Shown here in pieces: positions 39,006 to 48,459 of a DNA stretch of 58,915 nt (the stretch's first letter is position 1; each line of letters starts with the position of its first letter). The position numbers were made by a program, and so were the translations under genes. The notes under the pieces were generated by a model. The model was not told the DNA's origin. It saw only the letters and a program-made list of their open reading frames with translations, and made no database searches. The stretch is taken from contig JBJLBO010000002.1 in assembly GCA_045568115.1 (NCBI GenBank), positions 1 through 58,915 of the forward strand, written 5' to 3'. This stretch comes from MGIIb-O1 sp002457595 (GTDB taxonomy: Archaea; Thermoplasmatota; Poseidoniia; Poseidoniales; Thalassarchaeaceae).

Positions 39006-39554
39006 TCAAATTCTCTCGATTTTGATGATCTTTTGAGGGTCGTACGGCCTATCGCCTGGCTTTGTGTCGCAATTCTCAATCTTGTACACAACATCAATCC
39101 CCTCAATTACCTCTCCAAACACAGCATGATTGCCATTTAGCCAAGGGGTAGGCACTGTAGTGAGAAAGAATTGCGAGCCTCCTGTATTAGGCCCTGCATT
39201 AGCCATAGAGAAAAGCCCTGGTTTGTCGTGCTTCTTGGAAAGAGCCGCCCTCTCACAAGGAATTTTCCAACCGGGACCACCAGTGCCGGCTCTTCCATTA
39301 TGAGGGTCTCTAGAATGTGGACATCCGCCTTGGATCATGAAGTTCTTAATGACTCGGTGAAAGTGAAGACCGTTGTAGAATTCTTCATCTACGAGCTTGA
39401 GGAAGTTTCCTGTAGTCTCTGGGCAATCTTTGGTGTAGAGACCAATCATAATCTCTCCGGCGCTAGTAGTCATTTTGACGTTGGTCCTTTCCGGTTCTTC
39501 ATTCGAGTTCTCATCCCACCAACTCTCCTTATCATCCTTAGAATACGGCGTCAT
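39006..39554 (-). CDS. Cyclophilin-type peptidyl-prolyl isomerase
   Basis: A 182-residue cyclophilin that speeds cis-trans isomerisation of prolyl bonds. The fold is clear: VKMTTSAGEIMIGLYTKDCP, ETTGNFLKLVDEEFYNGLHF, HRVIKNFMIQGGCPHSRD (catalytic Arg within FHRV and the FMIQGG strand), KKHDKPGLFSMANAGPNTGG and SQFFLTTVPTPWLNGNHAVF, with the tryptophan that binds cyclosporin in relatives, and GEVIEGIDVVYKIENC. A short charged N-terminal extension (SKDDKESWWDENSNEEPERT) replaces a signal peptide, so it is cytoplasmic. It stands between fumarase and the CsaA-like gene, all in the same direction; whether they share a message is unclear. Confidence 0.95.
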   Translation of the reverse strand: MTPYSKDDKESWWDENSNEEPERTNVKMTTSAGEIMIGLYTKDCPETTGNFLKLVDEEFYNGLHFHRVIKNFMIQGGCPHSRDPHNGRAGTGGPGWKIPCERAALSKKHDKPGLFSMANAGPNTGGSQFFLTTVPTPWLNGNHAVFGEVIEGIDVVYKIENCDTKPGDRPYDPQKIIKIERI

Positions 39555-39599
39555 ATCGCTGGGGGACTGTCACAGGCACATGAGCATATGCGTGCTGGT

Positions 39600-39995
39600 T
39601 TATGCAACCATTGAACCGGGTTGTACACCTTCTGGTAATTCCAAAAGCCTCACCGTACCATCGGGATCAAGTGCACCTAATACAAGGAATTGAGAAATGA
39701 AACCAGTAGGGAGGGTTTTGTCGCCGAGATTAATGGCTCCAACTACCCTGCGACCAACCAAATCCGCTCTCGAATAATTGGTAATTTGGGCTGAACTCCA
39801 CAACCTCCCAATTACAGGGCCAAAATCGACTTCGATTTTGTAAGATGGTTTGCGCATCTCAGGAAATTCCTCGACTTTCAGTACAATTCCTGTTCGCAAA
39901 TCAAGTTCAAAATATGCTGCTGCGCCAATATATTCCTTTTTCTCCAATTTCTCCGGATGATAAGGATCACTGGAATCAATGATATGTTGACTCAT
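39600..39995 (-). CDS. CsaA-like tRNA-binding-domain protein
   Basis: A 131-residue protein made mainly of one OB-fold tRNA-binding domain (EMAP/Trbp111 type). The core is YFELDLRTGIVLKVEEFPEM, then RKPSYKIEVDFG, and SSAQITNYSRADLVGRRVVG, followed by AINLGDKTLPTGFISQFLVL and a GALDPDG loop. This spacing is the one seen in CsaA, a dimer with chaperone-like and tRNA-binding activity in bacteria. An N-terminal tail of about 25 residues (SDPYHPEKLEKKE) is extra. It ends near the cyclophilin gene and starts directly after the pyrE stop, with no gap, so the pair is cotranscribed. A role in tRNA handling or protein folding is inferred from the family. Confidence 0.88.
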   Translation of the reverse strand: MSQHIIDSSDPYHPEKLEKKEYIGAAAYFELDLRTGIVLKVEEFPEMRKPSYKIEVDFGPVIGRLWSSAQITNYSRADLVGRRVVGAINLGDKTLPTGFISQFLVLGALDPDGTVRLLELPEGVQPGSMVA

Positions 39996-40592
39996 TCATT
40001 CACCCGTTACATCAGAGCGTAGGATTAGAGGGAGAAGTACTACTCCTGCAGCATCAAATGCATCCAAGCCCCCTTCTTCTCTGTCAAGAATTGTGATGCA
40101 AGCAACTACTTCACATCCCATATCTGTCAGTCTTCCTGCAGCCTTCAATGCAGAACCACCAGTAGTAGTCACATCTTCCAAAAGCACCACTCGATCTCCT
40201 TTATTCAGAGTTGAACCTTCAATCCCAGGAGGATTGCCCGTTTTTCTCCCGCCTCTTCCTTTTGCCTCTTTACGAACCATGAATCCTCGTAGATTAGAGC
40301 CTCTGGGCGCCTTTGCTATGGCAATGCCAGCTAGAGGGACTGCGCCCAACTCTAATCCGCCAACTGCATCGATATCCCCCAGATTCTCTATTTCCGAATG
40401 AAGTAAGACACCAATTAGATGAGCGCCCTCTGGATTCATCATGACTGGTTTCATGTCAAAGAAATGAGGGCTTTGTCGCCCACTTGCGAGTGTGAACAAC
40501 TCCTCAGGTGAGTGGAGGTATGCTAGGTCTCGAACACAATCTATGAGACGGTTGCGGGCTTCTTCAACTGTAGTAGACATGTCTCCACTCAA
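39996..40592 (-). CDS. pyrE: Orotate phosphoribosyltransferase
   Basis: Joins orotate to phosphoribosyl pyrophosphate to form orotidine 5'-phosphate in pyrimidine synthesis. A 198-residue type I phosphoribosyltransferase. The PRPP motif is RVVLLEDVTTTGGSALKA (about 134-151). Other landmarks are FTLASGRQSPHFFDMKPVMM near the N-terminus (the orotate site, K/S-G-x-x-S-P-x-F), AVGGLELGAVPLAGIAIA and RGFMVRKEAKGRGGRK, the flexible loop. Two Met codons (MSGDMSTT) make the start uncertain by four residues. The CsaA-like gene follows without a gap. It is divergent from the DNA polymerase gene, with about 130 bases between start codons. Confidence 0.95.
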   Translation of the reverse strand: MSGDMSTTVEEARNRLIDCVRDLAYLHSPEELFTLASGRQSPHFFDMKPVMMNPEGAHLIGVLLHSEIENLGDIDAVGGLELGAVPLAGIAIAKAPRGSNLRGFMVRKEAKGRGGRKTGNPPGIEGSTLNKGDRVVLLEDVTTTGGSALKAAGRLTDMGCEVVACITILDREEGGLDAFDAAGVVLLPLILRSDVTGE

Positions 40593-40726
40593 TGCGGGCT
40601 AACAGGAGCGGAATGAAGGTTCGCACTGTTGGTTATTGATTAGCGGGTCTTTGACCCACTTGAGTATGAAGGTTCTTGGACGGTCGCGTGCGGTCGTCGA
40701 ATGTTCAGCGGCGGAGCGTATGCGAG

Positions 40727-43700
40727 ATGATGATTGAAGAGTCGGTAGAGATTGTCGTTGATGAAGAACGACTCACTGCTGAAATGAATGCTTACCATGA
40801 GTGGTTAGAGAGCCACACGGAAAAGGCTTACAGAGTCGCTGGAGAGGCACGGAAAAAGGGATTGGATTTCGCAGAGGTTGTTGAAATCCCTCGTGCTGCA
40901 GATTTAGCTAGTCGGACTGAGAAATTGCTGGAAGATTATCTCAAACCATCACCTGAACAGGAGCCGATTAAGATTCAAGATGATCTTCGAAAACTTTTGA
41001 CGCGCGTCGACAGAGAGAGTGCTTCAATCCAAGTTGCTGTGGATGTGGCTAAGAGAATGCATGCACTGACTGCCGATGTCAAAAAATCAATTGATACTGG
41101 GCTGCGAGTAGGATTAGCAGTTCTGACAGAGGCAGTATTAGTAGCACCCTTGGAAGGTATTGGGGATGTCAAGATTTTGAATAACGAAGATGGCACTGAG
41201 TTCCTATCAATCGAATTCTGTGGCCCGATCCGTGCGGCAGGAGGCACAGCACAGGCTCTTGGCGTACTAATTGGTGACATGGTGCGCAGGGAATTAGGAC
41301 TCAACCGATACATCCCCTCCACACCTGAAGTTGAACGTGTGAAAGAAGAGTTCGGATTGTATAGGTCTGGACTACAATACAAACCACCGCCTGAAGAAAT
41401 CGAAATTATCGTCAGAGCCTGTCCTGTGATGATTAACGGAGAAGCAACAGAACAAATCGAGTGTTCTGGTTACAAGGAAGTTCGCAACATAGAGGGGGCG
41501 CGAGTTAGAGGTGGTGTGATGCTTGTTATCGGAGAAGGCCTTTGTTTGAAGGCCCCAAAGATTCAGAAACACACTGAAAGACTGAAAATTCCAGGATGGG
41601 AATTCATTGCAGGATTCTCTTCCAAAGGAAAAACAAAGGATGAGTCTAAGGATTCATTCAAGCGCCGAATTATCCCGAAAAATGATCGCTTCCTTGACGA
41701 TGTTATTGCGGGCAGACCTGTATTTGGAGAACCTGGAGAACCTGGAGCATTCAGATTACGATATGGAAGGAGCAGGGCATCAGGACTAGCTGCTGCTGGA
41801 ATAAATCCAGTCTCTATGGAAGCGATGGGAGGTTTCCTCGCGGTTGGAACTCAAATGAAGGTCGAGAGGCCGGGAAAAGCTGCAGCGGTAACTCCAACAA
41901 CTGATGTTGAAGGGCCCACTGTTTTACTGAATAATGGATCATATCACAGGATTGATACTATTGAAGAATGGCATGATGTCGAAAAAGAGGTCCTCTCAAT
42001 TTGGGATTCAGGAGAAATATTAGTTGGATTCGGAGAATTTCTAGAGAATAACAAGGAATTGGTTCCTTCGGCATACAATAAGGATTGGTGGGCCGCTGAT
42101 CTCGCCGAATCAATTGATTTGCCAACAAAAGTTGAAAAATTAGCTGAAATTATTGGAGTTAACCGAAATATCCTCCCCCCTGGCATACCCTTCAACGGAG
42201 CCATCAGTAGAGGTGGCGAGCCTGCTTTAGACCGAATGAGGAGGCGTAGAGATTGGAACAGATATTTGCGTTCATTATCTCTAAATTGGACTCAAACAAA
42301 ATCTATCTGTATCAATTTTGGAGTTTCCCCCCCTCCTCCGTGGAATCTATGGTGGTCAGATTTACCTCTATCATTCACATCTGTTCTAATTGAGACTTTA
42401 CTTACTGGACAAATCAATAATCAAGCATTAATTCTGAAAGGAGCTGCATTGGGTTGGAAGCCTAATCAGAACATAGAGAATATTGGTCTTGAGATGCCAT
42501 CTACTGGGCAGTGGCCTCGATGGACTAAGGTACACGAACATGGTGTGGTCAAATCATCCTTGATGGTTCTTGGAATTCAACATCATCACTCCAACGATGA
42601 TATCATCATACCTCATCATTGGGAAGCACTAATTGAAGGATTAGGATTGAAAATAGATAATGATCGTGTTGTTCTTAGTGTGGAAGCATTACCTCATGTT
42701 GATAAGCGAGTAAAACGAATTCAGCAAGCGACTAATGTAATTGGAGAAGAAGAAGAACGAATTTCAGAATTAGAACAGAAGCGCTCTATTGAGCGAATCC
42801 GGGCTGAGACAGCTGCTCGACAGAGGGGGTTGAATATTGAAGAAACTGAGAAGGTTGGAGATGCTGCTGCTGCTGTAATTGAAGATCCTGGTCCTCCTGA
42901 TTCAAAGACTCTGATAGCAGCTTATCAGCTCCTCGACAATCATGAAGTCGATAGAAGTCTATGGTTGGTCCGGAATCTATCACAACTGCGTTGGGAAGAT
43001 TCGGCTCCGACTAGAGTTGGTTCTAGGATGGGCAGACCAGAGAAAGCATCTAGGCGTGAAATGAAACCAATGGTTCATGCTCTATTCCCCATAGGTGATT
43101 ATGGAGGGCCTCAGAGACTCCTCAGTCAAGCGGCAAAAAAGGGAGGAATTAGAGTCGAGATGGGAATTAGAATATGCTTGAAATGTGGGCAAGAAACACC
43201 TCACCTTCGTTGTCATAATCGTCCTCAATCTAGTGAAGCAATAGAATGTGGTGGAAAAACCAAGGAGAAGGCGCTGAGAGGGGGAAGAAAACCTCGTAGA
43301 TTAGGTCAAAGAACTAGCATTAGGTTAGATTCAATCCTAGAAGTCAAGAGGCGCGCACTCGGGCTCGATAAATTGCCTAAAAAAATAAAGGGAGTCAAAG
43401 GATTGATTTCTTACAATCAAACTCCAGAACCCGTAGAAAAAGGGATACTGAGAGCAAAGCATAATCTTTCGGTATTCAGAGATGGTACCGCTAGATATGA
43501 CATGATAGACGTCCCAGTTACACACTTCAAACCGAGTGAAATTAACACCTCTTGGGAGATTCTTTCTACACTCGGTTACACGCACGATGTTGACGGTGCT
43601 CCACTAACTCATGATGATCAAATTCTCGAATTATTTCCACAAGATTTCATCCCCTCAAGTCGGGCCGTCGAACACCTCAAAGCGACATGTGACTTTGTAG

Positions 43701-44698
43701 ATGATGAATTGACTCGATTATATGATATGGCGCCATTTTACAATATTGAAAATGAGAATGATCTAGTAGGTAATCTAGCAATTGGATTAGCCCCTCACAC
43801 ATCAGGAGGAGTCTTATGTCGAATAATCGGTTGGACTGATGCCTCAGCAGGTTATGCTCACCCTCTATTTCATGCTGCCAAAAGACGCAATTGCGATGGT
43901 GATGAAGACAGTATTATGATGCTAATGGATGGTCTGCTAAATTTCTCCAAATTTATCCTTCCAGCAAATAGAGGAGGGCGGATGGATGCTCCTCTCGTTC
44001 TTACAACTCGCCTCAATCCCTCTGAAATAGATAAAGAGGCATTGAATGTGGATTGCTCTTGGCAATATCCTCGTTCATTCTATGAATCCACTCAAGAACA
44101 ACCTCACCCTGCTGAAATAAAATCCCAAATAGAAATTGTAGAACATAGACTCGGTACAATTGGAGATGTCAGAGGATATGGATGGACACATGACTCGGGG
44201 CCATTAGATAGTGGACCAACAAATTCATCGTACAAAACATTGGAAACTATGGTTGACAAAATGAATGCTCAATTAGCACTCGGCAGTATACTTCGATGTG
44301 TTGATGTTTCACGCGTTGCAAGTCAAGTCATTGAATCTCATTTCCTACCCGACCTTAGAGGTAATCTAGTTGCATTTACTCGACAGAAAGTACGCTGTGT
44401 TCGCTGTGGGCATTCCTATCGCCGAATTCCTTTGGCGGGAAAATGCATACAACATAAGCAGAATGAGAGGGGGTTGACGAATGGAAGAGGTGATGACTCT
44501 TCGATTTGTGCTGGAAATGTTGTACTGACCGTTTCAGAAGGATCAGTTCGTAAGTACATAAAAGTCACAAGACATGTTATTGAGAACTACGGTGTTAACC
44601 TCTATACGAAACAACGAGTTGATTGGATGTCAGATAGTGTCGATTCATTGTTCAATGACGATACTGTAACTGTAATGACCCTCGGCGATTTTCTTTAG
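40727..44698 (+). CDS. polC: DNA polymerase D large subunit (DP2)
   Basis: Catalytic subunit of the archaeal replicative polymerase PolD, a two-barrel polymerase related to RNA polymerase. From the ATG at 40727 it has 1,323 residues. The N-terminal part includes AYRVAGEARKKGLDFAEVVE and IEFCGPIRAAGGTAQALGVL. The catalytic barrel motif is AAKRRNCDGDEDSIMMLMDG, with the DGD metal ligands at about 1057-1059. Zinc sites are CLKCGQETPHLRCHNRPQSS...C and, near the C-terminus, VRCVRCGHSYRRIPLAGKC. No intein is present. The frame is open to a TTG at 40676, but the family alignment begins close to 40727. The small subunit DP1 is not in this window. The gene converges with mptE, overlapping by four bases. 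Confidence 0.96.
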   Translation: MMIEESVEIVVDEERLTAEMNAYHEWLESHTEKAYRVAGEARKKGLDFAEVVEIPRAADLASRTEKLLEDYLKPSPEQEPIKIQDDLRKLLTRVDRESASIQVAVDVAKRMHALTADVKKSIDTGLRVGLAVLTEAVLVAPLEGIGDVKILNNEDGTEFLSIEFCGPIRAAGGTAQALGVLIGDMVRRELGLNRYIPSTPEVERVKEEFGLYRSGLQYKPPPEEIEIIVRACPVMINGEATEQIECSGYKEVRNIEGARVRGGVMLVIGEGLCLKAPKIQKHTERLKIPGWEFIAGFSSKGKTKDESKDSFKRRIIPKNDRFLDDVIAGRPVFGEPGEPGAFRLRYGRSRASGLAAAGINPVSMEAMGGFLAVGTQMKVERPGKAAAVTPTTDVEGPTVLLNNGSYHRIDTIEEWHDVEKEVLSIWDSGEILVGFGEFLENNKELVPSAYNKDWWAADLAESIDLPTKVEKLAEIIGVNRNILPPGIPFNGAISRGGEPALDRMRRRRDWNRYLRSLSLNWTQTKSICINFGVSPPPPWNLWWSDLPLSFTSVLIETLLTGQINNQALILKGAALGWKPNQNIENIGLEMPSTGQWPRWTKVHEHGVVKSSLMVLGIQHHHSNDDIIIPHHWEALIEGLGLKIDNDRVVLSVEALPHVDKRVKRIQQATNVIGEEEERISELEQKRSIERIRAETAARQRGLNIEETEKVGDAAAAVIEDPGPPDSKTLIAAYQLLDNHEVDRSLWLVRNLSQLRWEDSAPTRVGSRMGRPEKASRREMKPMVHALFPIGDYGGPQRLLSQAAKKGGIRVEMGIRICLKCGQETPHLRCHNRPQSSEAIECGGKTKEKALRGGRKPRRLGQRTSIRLDSILEVKRRALGLDKLPKKIKGVKGLISYNQTPEPVEKGILRAKHNLSVFRDGTARYDMIDVPVTHFKPSEINTSWEILSTLGYTHDVDGAPLTHDDQILELFPQDFIPSSRAVEHLKATCDFVDDELTRLYDMAPFYNIENENDLVGNLAIGLAPHTSGGVLCRIIGWTDASAGYAHPLFHAAKRRNCDGDEDSIMMLMDGLLNFSKFILPANRGGRMDAPLVLTTRLNPSEIDKEALNVDCSWQYPRSFYESTQEQPHPAEIKSQIEIVEHRLGTIGDVRGYGWTHDSGPLDSGPTNSSYKTLETMVDKMNAQLALGSILRCVDVSRVASQVIESHFLPDLRGNLVAFTRQKVRCVRCGHSYRRIPLAGKCIQHKQNERGLTNGRGDDSSICAGNVVLTVSEGSVRKYIKVTRHVIENYGVNLYTKQRVDWMSDSVDSLFNDDTVTVMTLGDFL

Positions 44699-45453
44699 AC
44701 TAAAAAACCAAGATACTGCAAGACCTTTGACATCCACTGAAGCTTAACCAATTTCACCTCGGGATTTGTTGCCCCTGACCATTTTCCTACGATATCTGTC
44801 CTCGTCCCTAGAAGGGTGATTCTTTCTCTTGGAATTCCTAAGGAACGGGCAAAACATACCGCTCTATCTCCATCGGTGAATCCTCCTGGATTGTGCATAC
44901 CATCAATTGTTTCTGGTGTTTGATGCGTCAAAACTAGCGGAGGAGGCGTTCGTTGTATTGCGGCCATACTGAGTAGTTCAGACCAAGCCTCTTGATTATC
45001 TCCGTGTGCGTGAAGAATAATCGGAATGCCTCTTTTGACAGCAGCAATAGTGCCCCTACCTCCATCAGCGTCGCTTACTAAGCAAGCAAGGCGAGACCAC
45101 ATGCGCTCGGATTGTGAATCTGACAATTCCTCTAGAACTCCTGCTGCACCATCTGCGACAATCAAGAGATTGTTATTTTGCAATATTTTCTCGACTTCTG
45201 AGACTGTAATTGCTGCACCAATAATCACTACTTCTGCCGGTCTCAAAACCATGCGACGATATAGACTAGCGACTGTCTGAGCACGTCGAGACCTTGTCCA
45301 GGAATCAACATCAAATTCTTCCACAGAATTAAGCAATAACAAAGCACTTTCAGTGTCTTTTTCTAACTCCCATCCAAAATTATCGCGGACTTCATCTTGT
45401 ATTGTTAGAACTCTCTGATCAACTGCAAGGAGTTCTCGAGAAGCTCGTTCCAT
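44695..45453 (-). CDS. mptE: 6-hydroxymethylpterin diphosphokinase MptE-like (DUF115)
   Basis: The archaeal MptE enzyme transfers pyrophosphate from ATP to 6-hydroxymethyl-dihydropterin on the way to tetrahydrofolate or methanopterin cofactors. A 252-residue DUF115 protein. Landmarks: VVIIGAAITVSEVEKILQNN, LIVADGAAGVLEEL, LACLVSDADGGRGTIAAVKR, GIPIILHAHGDNQEAW, the loop THQTPETIDGMHNPGGFTDG and LLGTRTDIVGKWSGATNP, with the VKLVKLQWM end. The sequence order and glycine/aspartate motifs match archaeal members. The GFTDGDRAVCFA stretch is the most conserved. The gene is divergent from priL and convergent with the polymerase gene; the link with replication proteins is positional only. Confidence 0.88.
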   Translation of the reverse strand: MERASRELLAVDQRVLTIQDEVRDNFGWELEKDTESALLLLNSVEEFDVDSWTRSRRAQTVASLYRRMVLRPAEVVIIGAAITVSEVEKILQNNNLLIVADGAAGVLEELSDSQSERMWSRLACLVSDADGGRGTIAAVKRGIPIILHAHGDNQEAWSELLSMAAIQRTPPPLVLTHQTPETIDGMHNPGGFTDGDRAVCFARSLGIPRERITLLGTRTDIVGKWSGATNPEVKLVKLQWMSKVLQYLGFLV

Positions 45454-45519
45454 TGGTTCCTCTCCAGTGGAAGGATTCGGTGAGTCTTGAAATACCCTCT
45501 CGACCCATTGGCTGCTACA

Positions 45520-46713
45520 ATGCCTATGCCGCTGGTGCCTCCAGTCATCAAAGATGAGTCTGTTTTGGCCAGATATCCATTTCTACCACAGGGTAGAGAA
45601 TTCATTAGAAATCAACTTAGTGGTAATGGAATAGATGTGAAAGGATTGATTGAAGAACCGTGGTTAGAAGATGTTCGAACCAAAGGAAGTCTAAGGCTAG
45701 TAGAAGCTGTGACTCACAAAGAAGGAATCGATGCTGCAACAACCTTAGATCTCTCTTCTGAATTAGGAAGGATGACTGAAACGCTGTCATACCTACATGC
45801 AATGTTGATTGTCTGTGCCTCGTTTGAAGATCGGTTGTTGAATCGTTGGGTTGAAGGTGAAGCCAGCCGGGCTGATTTATTATTCGGAATGGATAGCGAT
45901 AATTTTGATGATATTGCAAGAACATATCTTAGTGACATTCGGTCAGAGTCAGTGCCGGGAACTACAGAAATTGTTTACTTCGTCCCCATGGTTGATTTCA
46001 TAGAACTCTGTCCAAAAATTTCTGGGAGTTATTGGAGACTTGTGAATCGCGCTACAAAAGATGGCTGGGTGAGGATGGATGCTGGTGTCGGTGAAACTAG
46101 TCGTCAGCGTACTGCAAGGCTATTGAAGGAAAGAGTTAGGCAGTCAATGACTGCTCAGTGCGGCGAACGAATGTCAAAGATGGATGATGCTTTTGCAGGC
46201 CTCTTTGCTGACCCTGTCGACCGTATTCTTGGACTCCTGAGTGAACGTGTAAAGGCCGATATGCCAATGTCAGCAGCAGTTCGTGAAGATTGGCCGCCTT
46301 GTTTCGAATCTGCTGTAGCAGAACTATCACAAGGAATCAATGTCAATCACACAGGCAGGGTATTCCTAGCCGCAATGTCAAGAGCGATGGGGCATACACC
46401 GGAGATTACTAGTTCCTTTTTTGCTAGTGCTCCTGATTACAATCAAGAAACTACGACCTATCAAGTCAACCACATTTACGAGCGTCAATACACACCACAT
46501 GGATGTCAGGGTCTGAAAACAGGAGCAAGATGTCCTGTGAGTCCGGGCGAGGATAGATTATGCGACCAAGAATGGATGAATCATCCTCTGAAATATCTTC
46601 GAGCAAAGCAACGCAGAAGATATCAAGAAGGAGTCAATACCGAAGATGATGATGCGACTCAAAAACGCACCGAAGGTGCGGCTGAACCATCCAAGATGGA
46701 AGATTCTTCATAG
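45520..46713 (+). CDS. priL: DNA primase large subunit PriL (Fe-S)
   Basis: Regulatory subunit of the archaeal/eukaryal primase, which binds a [4Fe-4S] cluster and helps start RNA primers. From the ATG at 45520 (397 residues), four cysteines are in the right order: Cys261 (DWPPCFESAVAEL), Cys329 (PHGCQGLKTG), Cys338 (ARCPVSPGE) and Cys348 (DRLCDQEWMNHPLKYL). VNHTGRVFLAAMSRAMGHTP after the first Cys is a typical helix. The N-terminal domain has ARYPFLPQGREFIRNQ. The open frame starts at a TTG (45487) but the ATG is preferred. A charged low-complexity tail (RTEGAAEPSKMEDSS) ends the protein. The catalytic subunit PriS is not present here. Confidence 0.93.
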   Translation: MPMPLVPPVIKDESVLARYPFLPQGREFIRNQLSGNGIDVKGLIEEPWLEDVRTKGSLRLVEAVTHKEGIDAATTLDLSSELGRMTETLSYLHAMLIVCASFEDRLLNRWVEGEASRADLLFGMDSDNFDDIARTYLSDIRSESVPGTTEIVYFVPMVDFIELCPKISGSYWRLVNRATKDGWVRMDAGVGETSRQRTARLLKERVRQSMTAQCGERMSKMDDAFAGLFADPVDRILGLLSERVKADMPMSAAVREDWPPCFESAVAELSQGINVNHTGRVFLAAMSRAMGHTPEITSSFFASAPDYNQETTTYQVNHIYERQYTPHGCQGLKTGARCPVSPGEDRLCDQEWMNHPLKYLRAKQRRRYQEGVNTEDDDATQKRTEGAAEPSKMEDSS

Positions 46714-46754
46714 AGGAGTGACTATCCTCGCAATCCATACCGGGGGTGTTGTGA

Positions 46755-47933
46755 TTGGTTAGAACACTCGTCCTGAGCATTGACAGAGACAATGATTTGG
46801 GTGTAAAGGCTGGAATTAGGGGGCCGGTGATTGGCCGCAAGGCTACATTGACTGCCGCTCTAAAACTTGGAATTGCAGATCCGGAAGAATCCGATACTAA
46901 TGCAATACTCGGAGCGCTACATCACCATGATAGATTGGTTGAACGGGCTGAAGGCAATGATGAAGTTGAAATTGCAGTTCTAACTGGTGATGTACGAGTT
47001 GGACCTCGTTCTGATCGAGCAATTGCCAGTCAATTAGATGAAGTGATTCAAGAATTCCAACCAGACTCTGCGGTCCTAGTTACTGATGGTGCAGAAGATG
47101 AGGCATCTATGCCAATTGTAACCTCTAGAGTAAGAGTTGAACATGTCGAGAAAATTATTGTAAGACAATCGCGAGGAATTGAAAGTACTTATTATTACAT
47201 TGCCAAGGCGATTGAAGACCCTCGCTGGAGAGCTAGGCTCCTAGTTCCTGTTGCTCTCTTTTTGATGATTCTGGGGTTGGGCCTCATTCTGCCCAATGGA
47301 GAAATATTGATTGGCGCTATGCCACTACTGATTGGAATTTGGGTTCTAGCAAAGGGGTTGGGTTGGGAGCAGCAATTAGATCGTTTGATGAATGATATGA
47401 GAGATAGTGCAACTGGAGGTATTTGGTCCTCTTTATTGTGGGGATTATCTATTGTCTCGGTAATTCTTTCCGTCCTTACTGCCTACCAAGTATTCTATGG
47501 AAATCCCGCTGACTTAGAAGCAGATGTTATTGGTTCATTCAGTGGAATCGATGAATTTAGCCTAGATGCTGTAAATCGAGATATTTCAGTATGGATAATA
47601 GCAATTGACCAAGCGCTAACATGGATTCTATTTGCAACCTTCTCGTTTGTATTTTCATTGGGAGTTCTACGATGGAAAGAAGGATCTTTCACAGGCCAGA
47701 GTGCACTCTTAATTGGACTTGGAGTCGTAGTCTATACCGTCTCAAAGGCGGTCATTGAGGTTCTGCTGGCAGAAATGGGAGGAGGAGATTACCCATTCGA
47801 CTTTGAAACCGTATCGCAAACATGGGCTCTGCCTATTTTTGCCGTTATCATCTATTATTTCCTCAGGACTGTTGTGGAATCTGTATCAGCAGAAACTGAA
47901 GATGACGGTAGTAATCGATACTGGGGCATCTAA
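46755..47933 (+). CDS. DUF373 family membrane protein
   Basis: A 392-residue archaeal protein with a cytoplasmic N-terminal domain and several membrane helices. The cytoplasmic part (1-155) begins VRTLVLSIDRDNDLGVKAGI and has GPVIGRKATLTAALKLGIAD, ESDTNAILGAL and VAVLTGDVRVGPRSDRAI-like AVLTGDVRVGPRSDRA, then DSAVLVTDGAEDEA and the conserved IIVRQSRGIESTYYYIAKAI. About six transmembrane stretches follow, including VPVALFLMILGLGLILPNGE and LLWGLSIVSVILSVLTAYQV. The start is a TTG. The family is restricted to archaea; its function is unknown, though a membrane-coupled phosphoesterase or signalling role has the right architecture. It lies 41 bases behind priL in the same direction. Confidence 0.85.
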   Translation: MVRTLVLSIDRDNDLGVKAGIRGPVIGRKATLTAALKLGIADPEESDTNAILGALHHHDRLVERAEGNDEVEIAVLTGDVRVGPRSDRAIASQLDEVIQEFQPDSAVLVTDGAEDEASMPIVTSRVRVEHVEKIIVRQSRGIESTYYYIAKAIEDPRWRARLLVPVALFLMILGLGLILPNGEILIGAMPLLIGIWVLAKGLGWEQQLDRLMNDMRDSATGGIWSSLLWGLSIVSVILSVLTAYQVFYGNPADLEADVIGSFSGIDEFSLDAVNRDISVWIIAIDQALTWILFATFSFVFSLGVLRWKEGSFTGQSALLIGLGVVVYTVSKAVIEVLLAEMGGGDYPFDFETVSQTWALPIFAVIIYYFLRTVVESVSAETEDDGSNRYWGI

Positions 47934-47935
47934 TT

Positions 47936-48358
47936 TTAGTTCTCAAATGTGGTTTCGACACCACATGCAGGACAAGTGACATTGATTGGACGAATCTGAG
48001 GGATTCCTAAGGGAGCGCTGCAAGAGGGGCATAGAATCGCTTGGCTCACCTGTTCTTGTCTTTTCTTACCCTCATGACTAGGGTCATATCCAAAACGGAA
48101 TTTAGATGAGTCTTCAATGAATGTAGGACTATCCTCTGTTTTCTCTTTCTTACGCTTAAAGCCAAAGAGAGATTTCTTTTCAGGAAGAGGTGCGGATATT
48201 TTCTTACTGCTCTTACCTTCCTCAATAGCATCAATCTCGGCCCTAATTTGTTCAGATGGGAGGTCCAATTCACGAGATAATCTGTCAATAACTAGATTCT
48301 GCTCGTACTCATTTAATCCAATTAATTGTTGCAATTGCAACGCGGTTAACCCACTCAT
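47936..48358 (-). CDS. Zinc-ribbon protein with helical N-terminus
   Basis: A 140-residue protein. The first 47 residues are helical (LQLQQLIGLNEYEQNLVIDR and LSRELDLPSEQIRAEIDAIE), like a small HTH. A basic linker (KSLFGFKRKKEKTE) follows. The C-terminus has a zinc ribbon with two CxxC pairs, LCPSCSAPLGIPQIRP and TCPACGVETTFEN. Such combinations are seen in archaeal transcription or translation accessory factors. It is convergent with DUF373 (2 bases apart) and divergent from the Nre gene. No precise family is recognised. Confidence 0.7.
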   Translation of the reverse strand: MSGLTALQLQQLIGLNEYEQNLVIDRLSRELDLPSEQIRAEIDAIEEGKSSKKISAPLPEKKSLFGFKRKKEKTEDSPTFIEDSSKFRFGYDPSHEGKKRQEQVSQAILCPSCSAPLGIPQIRPINVTCPACGVETTFEN

Positions 48359-48459
48359 TTGAAAACCTCAGACAACGCGACGGACATTTCACCTATCAAG
48401 ACCTCCTTTTCATGTCCTAATCAGGGGTATGGCTAAGAGCAATCGATTCAACTTCCAGA

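Noticed and set aside
40666..40737. Short frame starting with ATG at 40666 as the polymerase start
   Set aside because: It is out of frame with the polymerase and ends after about 23 codons; the family alignment begins near 40727.
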